From positions 124,001 through 188,000 of the forward strand of contig JAFZHS010000021.1 in the NCBI GenBank assembly GCA_017554745.1: DNA of 64,000 bases. The letters run 5' to 3'. The position numbers and the translations under genes are program-made. Below are positions 58,738 to 64,000 of the stretch, one piece after another (positions within the stretch are counted from its first letter, which is position 1; each line of letters begins with the position of its first letter). The notes below the pieces were generated by a model. The model made no database searches, had not been told where the DNA came from, and was given only the letters and a program-made list of their open reading frames with translations. The DNA comes from Clostridiales bacterium (GTDB lineage: Bacteria > Bacillota > Clostridia > Saccharofermentanales > Saccharofermentanaceae).

Positions 58738-58840
58738 CAGTGACGCGAAGTGACACGTTTCGAGCCCGATTCGTGTCGCTTTTTGGCAATTATCCAGATA
58801 GTGACGAGATATGACACGTTTCATCGCGATAACGTGTCAT
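58738..58840. repeat. paired-hairpin intergenic element 5
   Basis: The arms TGACACG (58751-58757, 58812-58818) are answered by CGTGTC (58772-58777) and CGTGTCA (58833-58839). The start CAGTGACGCGAAR matches 16418 closely, so this element and element 2a belong to one dispersed family, 42 kb apart. Confidence 0.7.
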
Positions 58841-58890
58841 TTGCGGGCAATCGCGGCCTCGCTTACGAGCACCCGCTGCCCCGCCACCCC

Positions 58891-59922
58891 TTAAAAGCAC
58901 TTCTTATTATGCTCCTGCTTGCACTCCTTGAGCTGCGGGCACTTGTAGCAAACCTCGTTGGCCGAGTACTCGTTCTCGAAGAACTCCTCGACGTTCTTCA
59001 GCGTGGTGTCTGCGATATTCGACAGCGCCTCTTCGGTGAGGAACGCCTGGTGCGACGTGACAATGACGTTAGGCATCGAGATGAGCCTTGCGAGGATGTC
59101 GTCGTCAACGATGTGACCGGAATAGTCGTGGAAGAAGACGTTCGATTCTTCCTCGTAAACGTCGAGGCAGGCCGCGCCGATCTGACGTGCCTTGATGCCT
59201 TCTACAAGCGCCTCGGCGTCGATCAGGGCGCCTCTTGATGTGTTGATGAGGACGACGCCCTTCTTCATCTGTGCGATGGTCTCAGCGTTGACCATGTGCC
59301 TGTTCTCATCGGTCAACGGGCAATGGAACGAGATGATGTCCGCCCTTGCCCAGAGCTCTTCGAGCGTGACGTACTCGATGCCGCTGTCAGCAGCCGGGAA
59401 CTTGTCGTACGCGATGACGTTCATGCCAAAGCCCCTGCAGATGTCAATGAAGATGCGGCCGATCTTACCCGTGCCCACAACGCCGACGGTCTTGCCGTGC
59501 AGGTCAAAGCCCGTAAGGCCGTTTAAGCTGAAGTTAAAATCTTTCGTTCTGATATATGCTTTGTGGATCCTTCTGATCGATGTCAGGAGCAGCGCCATCG
59601 CATGCTCTGCGACCGCATAAGGCGAGTACGCCGGCACGCGCACAACGTGGATCTTGCCGTACGCATACTCGATATCAACGTTGTTGTAGCCCGCGCACCT
59701 CAAGGCGATCAGGCGGATGTTCATCTTCACGAGTTCATCGATGACCTCGCGGTTTACATCGTCATTAACGAATACGCACACGACATCGCACCCTTCCGCC
59801 AGGCGGCAGGTATCTTTGGTCAGACGCGTCTCGTAGAAAACTATCTCATATCTGTCGTTGCCGTTTGCCCTGATAAACGAATTCTTATCGTAATCTTTGG
59901 CATCGAAAAAAGCTATCTTCAT
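58891..59922 (-). CDS. ldhA: D-lactate dehydrogenase (2-hydroxyacid dehydrogenase)
   Basis: A 343-residue NAD-dependent dehydrogenase. VGVVGTGKIGRIFIDICRGFGM is the Rossmann motif, then IAYDKFP; the conserved RCAGYNNVDIE, VPAYSPYAVAEHAMALLL, HCPLTDENRHMVN, INTSRGALIDAEAL and VTSHQAFLTEEAL give the substrate and catalytic residues (Arg, Glu, His). It reduces pyruvate to D-lactate and regenerates NAD+. A 20-residue tail with four cysteines (CYKCPQLKECKQ ... KKCF) extends beyond the usual C-terminus and may bind metal. The SD is GGGGAGGA. Confidence 0.92.
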   Translation of the reverse strand: MKIAFFDAKDYDKNSFIRANGNDRYEIVFYETRLTKDTCRLAEGCDVVCVFVNDDVNREVIDELVKMNIRLIALRCAGYNNVDIEYAYGKIHVVRVPAYSPYAVAEHAMALLLTSIRRIHKAYIRTKDFNFSLNGLTGFDLHGKTVGVVGTGKIGRIFIDICRGFGMNVIAYDKFPAADSGIEYVTLEELWARADIISFHCPLTDENRHMVNAETIAQMKKGVVLINTSRGALIDAEALVEGIKARQIGAACLDVYEEESNVFFHDYSGHIVDDDILARLISMPNVIVTSHQAFLTEEALSNIADTTLKNVEEFFENEYSANEVCYKCPQLKECKQEHNKKCF

Positions 59923-60011
59923 GCTATGTATCCTCCCCTTTTTGATATTACTATCTTAGCGCGAAAACAGCCCCGTTGCTTTCATATATTGGTCGTAATG
60001 TGTAAGAAATT

Positions 60012-60041
60012 ACTAAGGCCCGGTAGCGACCCGGACCTTAG
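60012..60041. repeat. structured leader hairpin
   Basis: ACTAAGGCCCGG pairs with CCGGACCTTAGT with one G-U-type mismatch. No T-tract follows, so it is not a terminator. It lies ahead of a strong SD and a 9-codon ORF. Confidence 0.45.
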
Positions 60042-60061
60042 TAGGTAAGAAAGGAGTGACT

Positions 60062-60091
60062 ATGACAAACACAAGAAAGGACAGAACTTGA
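60062..60091 (+). CDS. 9-codon leader-like ORF
   Basis: ATG ACA AAC ACA AGA AAG and so on to TGA encodes MTNTRKDRT after an AAGGAG SD. It is basic and short. Another GGAGG sequence follows its stop, with no good start behind it. It could be a leader peptide, or chance. Confidence 0.3.
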   Translation: MTNTRKDRT

Positions 60092-60149
60092 AAGGAGGTA
60101 TTAGAACTGTTCTTTTGATGATATGGTAACATCTCCGAAAAGGACGTGC

Positions 60150-60203
60150 ATGAGAATAATGGGACTATTTGGATGTCATTCAAGGTCCATCAGGAATCAC
60201 TGA
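60150..60203 (+). CDS. 17-residue small ORF
   Basis: ATG 60150 with an AAAAGGA SD encodes MRIMGLFGCHSRSIRNH. It ends 12 bases before the toxin promoter. No recognised family; tentative. Confidence 0.3.
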   Translation: MRIMGLFGCHSRSIRNH

Positions 60204-60214
60204 AAGTCCAATTA

Positions 60215-60243
60215 TTGTCATGTGCATTATGGGAGAATATTAA
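60215..60243 (+). promoter_or_regulatory. sigma-A promoter of the small toxin
   Basis: TTGTCA (60215-60220), 17-base spacer, TATTAA (60238-60243). The expected start is near 60250. Confidence 0.75.
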
Positions 60244-60273
60244 CGGGTGTTATCTACACGACATAGGCGGTTA

Positions 60274-60301
60274 CCTCCATTCTCTTTTGAGAGAAGGGAG
60301 G
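60274..60301 (+). promoter_or_regulatory. SD-sequestering hairpin of the toxin mRNA
   Basis: CCTCCATTCTC (60274-60284) pairs with GAGAAGGGAGG (60291-60301) around a 6-base loop, with one mismatch and further pairing outside. The right arm contains the toxin SD, so the leader can block translation. Confidence 0.7.
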
Positions 60302-60309
60302 TGGTGCAA

Positions 60310-60393
60310 ATGAGAGACTATGAGATTCTTATCGTGGTTTTTACCGTGATAGCAATTATCGTTGGTATTCTTGTTGAGTACATAAAAAAATGA
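60310..60393 (+). CDS. 27-residue membrane toxin, TxpA/holin-like (type I)
   Basis: ATG 60310 encodes 27 residues: MRDYEI, a hydrophobic helix (LIVVFTVIAIIVGILVEY) and a IKK tail. The M-x-x-YE start followed by a single membrane helix and basic end matches the TxpA/putative holin-like toxin (Hol-Tox) family of type I systems. A strong GGGAGG SD sits in a hairpin. The TGA stop lies inside the terminator stem, which is shared with a convergent antisense RNA. Overproduced toxins of this class damage the membrane; activity is inferred here. Confidence 0.75.
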   Translation: MRDYEILIVVFTVIAIIVGILVEYIKK

Positions 60394-60469
60394 CCGCCCT
60401 TCGCCAAAAGTTGCGGTCATTTGTTTAACCAAAACCTGAGGTAACCGTCTAGTAGGTAACACCTCTTAT
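60386..60469 (-). ncRNA. antisense antitoxin RNA of the type I locus
   Basis: A sigma-A promoter on the minus strand (TTGTCA 60503-60498, 16-base spacer, TATAAT 60481-60476) drives RNA from about 60469 toward the toxin 3' end. Its 5' motif spans 60465-60438, and it ends at the shared stem 60388-60397/60413-60422, followed by a seven-T run. The RNA is thus fully complementary to the toxin mRNA's 3' end and stop codon, as in TxpA/RatA-type systems. Confidence 0.72.
60388..60422. terminator. shared bidirectional terminator of toxin and antisense RNA
   Basis: AAATGACCGC (60388-60397) pairs perfectly with GCGGTCATTT (60413-60422), with T-runs on both strands. Confidence 0.85.
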
Positions 60470-60475
60470 GTATTC

Positions 60476-60503
60476 ATTATACTCCGCTCACTCTAATTGA
60501 CAA
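60476..60503 (-). promoter_or_regulatory. sigma-A promoter of the antisense RNA
   Basis: TTGTCA (60503-60498), 16-base spacer, TATAAT (60481-60476) on the minus strand; stronger than the toxin promoter in its -10 box. Confidence 0.75.
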
Positions 60504-60518
60504 GTTCCAAACATTTCT

Positions 60519-61115
60519 TTATTTTCTGCGCTTGAACTTTTCTCCTTCATATGTTCTTATCGGATTTCCCCTCACGATCTCCGTGTGCTTCTGCCAAGCA
60601 TTGTTTAATGCATCAGCGTTGTTGTCTTCCTGCCTGGCTGCAAGAATGCTCTGCAATCTCTTCATTGCTTTCTGCTTGTTTTGCACCTGACTTCTTTCCT
60701 CAGTGCATGTAACAACAATACCTGTCGGTTTGTGACATGCACGCACTCCAGTCTCAACCTTATTCACGTGCTGGCCGCCCTTGCCGCCGCAGCGCATGGT
60801 CGTTATCTCACAGTCACTTACATCAAACTCGCCAACAACCTCAGCTTCCCTGATCACATGAAGATCCATGTACCAGTTCTTGCGCTGATGGCCAGGTCTT
60901 ATGGCACTCTTCCACACCCACAAGACCGTGCCTTCGAGCGAAGATACATCCTCATCGAATTCCATAACGCAGGACTTGTATCCGTGTCCTGAATAGTCCT
61001 CATTTATAGAAACGATTCGAGAGCCGAAAAACTCCTTAAGCAAAGTTTTAGCAAGCTTCTCTACTCCGACAGAGCACTCGACAGGACCCTGTCCTGAACT
61101 TATCTGTATTAACAT
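60519..61115 (-). CDS. prfH: peptide chain release factor H
   Basis: A 198-residue class I release factor paralog with only the catalytic part. The GGQ loop is [26 protein letters not shown], followed by [22 protein letters not shown]. There is no stop-codon recognition domain, which matches PrfH. Known work on rtcB-prfH pairs shows PrfH releases peptides from ribosomes whose 16S decoding centre has been cleaved, so that RtcB can repair them. It starts two bases after the rtcB stop, with an AGAGGT SD, so the pair is one operon. Confidence 0.93.
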   Translation of the reverse strand: MLIQISSGQGPVECSVGVEKLAKTLLKEFFGSRIVSINEDYSGHGYKSCVMEFDEDVSSLEGTVLWVWKSAIRPGHQRKNWYMDLHVIREAEVVGEFDVSDCEITTMRCGGKGGQHVNKVETGVRACHKPTGIVVTCTEERSQVQNKQKAMKRLQSILAARQEDNNADALNNAWQKHTEIVRGNPIRTYEGEKFKRRK

Positions 61116-61117
61116 TC

Positions 61118-62236
61118 TTACCTCTCTTTTCCTGCCTTGAAGTTATAGACCGGCTTAATGATTTCCTTAACTTCAACGCTGTCTGAAATCACATCAACGA
61201 TCTCATCGATTCTGCGATAAGCAACAGGCGCTTCATCGAGCGTTCCGGTGCCGATCGAAGATGAATAGATTCCCTTCATGTCATTCTTAAATGCCGATAC
61301 CGTGTAATGGTTCTTAACTTCATCGCGGCGCAATACACGCCCTGATCCGTGCGGCGCGGAATAGTTCCACTCTGCATTTCCCTTGCCTACGCCCAGGATC
61401 ACTCCATCGCGCATGTTGATAGGGATAATTACTGTCTCACCTTCACATGCAGAAGCAGCACCCTTGCGCAGGATCTTAGTGCCATCAGGAAGAACACCGA
61501 TGTAGTTATGGATTGACTCGTAGCGCTCCACTTCCTTCCACTTCATCCCCTTCAGGATTTCCTGCATAATAATCTCCCTGTTAAGCGATGCATACGTTGT
61601 AGCAATCTCAACATCATGAAGATAATCGTCCATCAGAGTGCCTTCCACATAAGAGATTTCATATGGTACGTTCATACCCATGTTAAAGAGCCTTCTGCGG
61701 GCAGCTTCCGTGTAGTAATCAGCGACGTCGTAACCGAGATGTCGGCTACCTGAATGAATGATCAGATAGTACCCATCTTCACCCTTATCGACTTCGATAA
61801 AGTGATTGCCGCCGCCCAGTGTTCCAAGGCTCTTCAGCGCCTTATCACCATTAACGGCGCGCAGACATCTGAGATCGGAAATCACTTCAAAACCAGCCTT
61901 GTTGTGAGGCACTTTGCGGATTCCGAAACCTGACGGAACGCAGTCTCTTATAACCTTGTCGAGCTTAGCGAATTCAATGCTCTTAGCCTTAAACTTGCAG
62001 ACGAGCATTCCGCATCCGATATCAACGCCCATGAGCTGTGGGATGATCTTGTCGGTAATGGTCATGGTAAGACCGATAGGGCCTACCTTGCCCGGATGGC
62101 AGTCCGGCATTATCCTTATTCTCGAGCCCAGCGAAAAATCGTTGTCGCAGATCGTTTGTATCTGGTATCTTGCGTAATCTTCGATGTCTGATGCATATAC
62201 GATCGCATCAGCAAAATTTCCATTTATAGTGTCCAT
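61118..62236 (-). CDS. rtcB: RtcB-type RNA ligase (3'-phosphate, GTP-dependent)
   Basis: A 372-residue RNA ligase. Metal and GTP-site motifs are visible: [30 protein letters not shown] (Cys and Asp metal ligands), [19 protein letters not shown] and [14 protein letters not shown], then [13 protein letters not shown] with the catalytic His region near the end. RtcB joins 2',3'-cyclic phosphate or 3'-phosphate ends to 5'-OH ends; next to prfH it is expected to reseal cleaved 16S rRNA. I chose ATG 62236 because AAAGGAAA stands 6 bases upstream; a frame from 62266 would add 10 residues. The upstream region has a leader ORF and a terminator-like hairpin. Confidence 0.94.
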   Translation of the reverse strand: MDTINGNFADAIVYASDIEDYARYQIQTICDNDFSLGSRIRIMPDCHPGKVGPIGLTMTITDKIIPQLMGVDIGCGMLVCKFKAKSIEFAKLDKVIRDCVPSGFGIRKVPHNKAGFEVISDLRCLRAVNGDKALKSLGTLGGGNHFIEVDKGEDGYYLIIHSGSRHLGYDVADYYTEAARRRLFNMGMNVPYEISYVEGTLMDDYLHDVEIATTYASLNREIIMQEILKGMKWKEVERYESIHNYIGVLPDGTKILRKGAASACEGETVIIPINMRDGVILGVGKGNAEWNYSAPHGSGRVLRRDEVKNHYTVSAFKNDMKGIYSSSIGTGTLDEAPVAYRRIDEIVDVISDSVEVKEIIKPVYNFKAGKER

Positions 62237-62239
62237 GAA

Positions 62240-62262
62240 TTTTCCTTTCGATTCTCGAAAAG
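62240..62262 (-). promoter_or_regulatory. SD-masking hairpin before rtcB
   Basis: On the minus strand CCTTTTCG pairs with CGAAAGG (one bulge) around an AGAAT-type loop, and the right arm contains the AAAGGA SD of rtcB. Translation could be gated. Confidence 0.5.
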
Positions 62263-62268
62263 GCATGC

Positions 62269-62289
62269 AAACAAAGCCTTACTAAAGGC
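62269..62289 (-). terminator. attenuator-like terminator before rtcB
   Basis: Minus strand GCCTT-TAGT-AAGGC (62289-62276) followed by TTTGTTT (62275-62269). It lies between the leader ORF and rtcB. The stem is short, so the terminator is probably leaky. Confidence 0.55.
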
Positions 62290-62329
62290 GTATGGTTATG
62301 GATCACGCTTGGAATAGTTAATTAAGAAA

Positions 62330-62398
62330 TTAAGCTACAGAAGCAGATCCTGCACGCCTGTTGTTTATTGTTCTTGTTGTTATTCTTTGTACTGTCAT
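62330..62398 (-). CDS. 22-residue leader peptide of rtcB-prfH
   Basis: ATG 62398, with a GGGAGGAGG SD 9-10 bases upstream, encodes 22 residues, basic and Thr/Arg-rich (starts MTVQRITTRT, ends GSASVA). It is followed by an attenuator-like hairpin and an SD-masking hairpin before rtcB. A short, well-translated ORF ahead of a ribosome-repair operon suggests that ribosome stalling on it controls downstream expression. The function is inference; the ORF itself is clear. Confidence 0.6.
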   Translation of the reverse strand: MTVQRITTRTINNRRAGSASVA

Positions 62399-62528
62399 TG
62401 CAAGGACCTCCTCCCGTTTGATGTTAGCGGTGATTATACGCGTAGATTTTGAGAAATGCAATGGGGACGAAAGAATACGACGGAAAGATGATGTTATGAG
62501 AGAATTCAGCTTCCAGGGCTTTATTTGT

Positions 62529-62534
62529 TATAAT
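62529..62534 (+). promoter_or_regulatory. probable -10 box of the hydrolase gene
   Basis: TATAAT at 62529-62534, 43 bases before the start codon. The -35 region is weak (TTCAGC at 18 bases). Confidence 0.5.
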
Positions 62535-62576
62535 GCTCTCGAAAACTCAACGGGGATAAAAGGCGCGGATATAACA

Positions 62577-63662
62577 ATGAATAAGACAAAGCAGGACGGG
62601 AATATACCCGTAAATAAACCTTCAAAGAAAAGGCTTAAATGGATCCTTATAACAGCGGCGCTCATACTGCCGGTCTTTTTGCTGATAAGATTCATAAGTC
62701 CTACGTGGACGCCCAGGATCCAGGGCAGCAATCCGATTAGCGAACTCAGGAGCGTGGCCATAAACGGCGCAGATCTCACGGTCCTCATCAGGGGCACTGA
62801 CAAGAATAATCCCGTGCTTATCTTCGTTCACGGCGGACCGTGCTGCTCTGAGATCCCGTATGTAAGGAAATATCAGGATGAACTGGAGAAGGACTTTACG
62901 ATCGTTCATTACGACCAGAGAGGAAGCGGGCGCTCTTATAAGGCCGGTCAGGACTATTCGGACGTCACAGCCAAGACTCATGTCGATGACCTGATCGCCC
63001 TGACAGAATACGTGGAAGATTACCTGAATAAGGACAAAGTGATCCTCTTAGGGCATTCCTTCGGAACATATATCGCGACTCAGGCAGCATCTCTAAGGCC
63101 TGATCTGTATGAAGCTTATGTCGGTATCGGGCAGATGTCTGATACCATCAAAAGCGAACTTAACACGCTCGATAAATGCATTGCCGCAGCTGAGGAAAAG
63201 GGCGATAAAACTGATGCGGAAAAGCTCAGAGACCTTAAGCCTTCTATCCAAAGCGGTACCGCGATCGTCCCAAGAGACTACGTGCGCAAATATGGGTTTG
63301 CCGCAAGGAAGATCGATGATAACAGAGACTATGTTCTGGCGTTTCTCTTCGGAACCGAATACAACCTGTTTAATGCCGCAGGCTTCTATATGGCTTCAGC
63401 GAAGTATCAGGACGCGCTTGTCATGGAGGGCCTTACTCATCCCATAACAGAGATAGTAACGAACCTTGATATCCCTGTTTATTTCGTTATGGGCAAGTAC
63501 GACGGCATGACATCACCTGAGGCCGCAAAGGAATATCTGGACAGCTTAGGCGGCGAAGGCGCGCGTGAGATGGTCATCTACGAAGAGTCGGCACACTACC
63601 CGCAGTTCGAACAAAGGCAAGCATTCAGCAAGTGGATGAGGGAGACATTTAAAGGAAAATAA
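62577..63662 (+). CDS. membrane-anchored alpha/beta hydrolase, proline iminopeptidase-like
   Basis: A 361-residue protein. One N-terminal membrane helix (WILITAALILPVFLLIRFI) anchors an extracellular alpha/beta hydrolase. The oxyanion motif HGGPCCSE, YDQRGSGRSYKAGQDYSDVTAKTHVDDLIALTEY, the nucleophile elbow LLGHSFGTYIA and the end YEESAHYPQFEQRQAF (catalytic His) match the proline iminopeptidase/prolyl aminopeptidase-like group. ATG 62577 is preferred; longer in-frame starts lie over the promoter. The SD is weak. Confidence 0.85.
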   Translation: MNKTKQDGNIPVNKPSKKRLKWILITAALILPVFLLIRFISPTWTPRIQGSNPISELRSVAINGADLTVLIRGTDKNNPVLIFVHGGPCCSEIPYVRKYQDELEKDFTIVHYDQRGSGRSYKAGQDYSDVTAKTHVDDLIALTEYVEDYLNKDKVILLGHSFGTYIATQAASLRPDLYEAYVGIGQMSDTIKSELNTLDKCIAAAEEKGDKTDAEKLRDLKPSIQSGTAIVPRDYVRKYGFAARKIDDNRDYVLAFLFGTEYNLFNAAGFYMASAKYQDALVMEGLTHPITEIVTNLDIPVYFVMGKYDGMTSPEAAKEYLDSLGGEGAREMVIYEESAHYPQFEQRQAFSKWMRETFKGK

Positions 63663-63728
63663 AACTCTTGTAACGAATTCAAAGTTTTCCCGTCTAACAG
63701 ATGAAAAATCTGAAAGGCGGGATAATTT

Positions 63729-64000
63729 ATGGAAAAGAAAAAGACACCAGCAAAGATCTTCTGGATTACTAAAGACACAGAAATAAACCGCATACTGTGG
63801 TATCTGATACTGACAGCGCTCCTGTCAGCGTTCTGTTTTATAACACTTCATGTCTGGCTTTTGCCTTATTCGGTCGCATTTAACGAGACGGGCGTCATGA
63901 CTCCCGGATATTTCCTCTATGCAGCGATCGGCATCCTCTTCTCAACGCCCGGACCGTTCGTAGCAGTCCTGATCCACTCCCTGTTCATCGAAAGAACGGG
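63729..64000 (+). CDS. membrane protein, cut by window end
   Basis: The first 90 residues of a protein that runs off the right edge: MEKKKTPAKIFWITKDTEIN, then two hydrophobic segments (ILWYLILTALLSAFCFITLHVWLLPY and YFLYAAIGILFSTPGPFVAVLIHSLFI). It follows the hydrolase gene by about 65 bases, with an AAGGCGGG SD 9 bases before ATG. It is too short to identify. Confidence 0.6.
   Translation, partial: MEKKKTPAKIFWITKDTEINRILWYLILTALLSAFCFITLHVWLLPYSVAFNETGVMTPGYFLYAAIGILFSTPGPFVAVLIHSLFIERT

Noticed and set aside
58286..58753. Long plus-strand frame rich in Val, Leu and Ala opposite the KTT-repeat gene
   Set aside because: It is the mirror of the lysine/threonine repeat; the minus strand has the SD, a sensible start and a folded C-terminal domain.
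1..64000. tRNA, rRNA, CRISPR, integrase or transposase genes
   Set aside because: None could be recognised on either strand by eye.

Overview
The window looks like the chromosome of an anaerobic, Gram-positive-type Clostridia (Bacillota), probably a gut or rumen Oscillospirales/Saccharofermentans-like lineage; that placement is inference. Supporting signs are strong GGAGG-type ribosome binding sites, sigma-A promoters (often extended -10 TGN-TATAAT), many acidic lipoproteins, rubrerythrin, D-lactate dehydrogenase, and many short structured intergenic spacers. No rRNA, tRNA, CRISPR array, transposase or phage gene was seen.

Layout. 0-2.3 kb: DUF4349 lipoprotein (cut by the window edge), FkbM-type methyltransferase, YfcE-type phosphoesterase. 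2.5-9.1 kb: a flavin reductase-rubredoxin-rubrerythrin fusion, a MacB-like ABC exporter in one chain, an SseB-like protein. 9.2-16.3 kb: two polytopic GT39-like glycosyltransferases coupled to a CAP-domain protein, and an anchored acidic protein. 16.8-19.6 kb: pntAA-pntAB-pntB. 19.7-25.1 kb: small RNA and small ORF, PAP2 phosphatase, lipoprotein serpin, zinc-ribbon membrane protein, ECF sigma factor with its membrane anti-sigma partner. 25.3-30.7 kb: tcdA, a degenerate GGDEF-EAL protein, a three-gene ABC transporter. 31.4-37.9 kb: four tandem paralogous lipoproteins, two fused to a sugar-binding domain. 38-46.7 kb: NSS transporter, a lipid-type operon (GT4, PlsC, CmpB-like), HD-GYP protein, esterase, two GNATs. 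46.7-51.6 kb: AraC regulator divergent from a GH16 glucanase, then three small lipoproteins and a radical SAM/SPASM enzyme. 51.9-55.3 kb: large solute-binding lipoprotein and a membrane-anchored protein. 55.4-58.1 kb: AT-richer island with a DNase I-fold protein, a possible ADP-ribosyltransferase-fold protein and a divergent DNA-binding-like protein. 58.2-64 kb: KTT-repeat basic protein, D-LDH, a type I toxin-antitoxin locus, the prfH-rtcB ribosome/RNA repair operon behind a leader peptide, a hydrolase and a cut membrane protein.

Connections. Four intergenic sites share the bipartite motif TGCAACAWTT-N11-TCTGTWTMTATGG-like (three are TGCAACATTT-N11-TCTGTWTATAGG). They lie upstream of the DUF4349 lipoprotein, the serpin, the ECF sigma/anti-sigma operon and the tandem lipoprotein/radical SAM cassette. 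The simplest reading is an autoregulated ECF regulon of envelope lipoproteins that includes a possible radical SAM-modified lipoprotein system. Other notable items are an RNA repair operon with a leader ORF and attenuator-like hairpin, a type I toxin whose SD is hidden in a hairpin plus a second orphan copy of its antisense-RNA 5' motif 40 kb away, and a class of paired-hairpin intergenic elements at several places.
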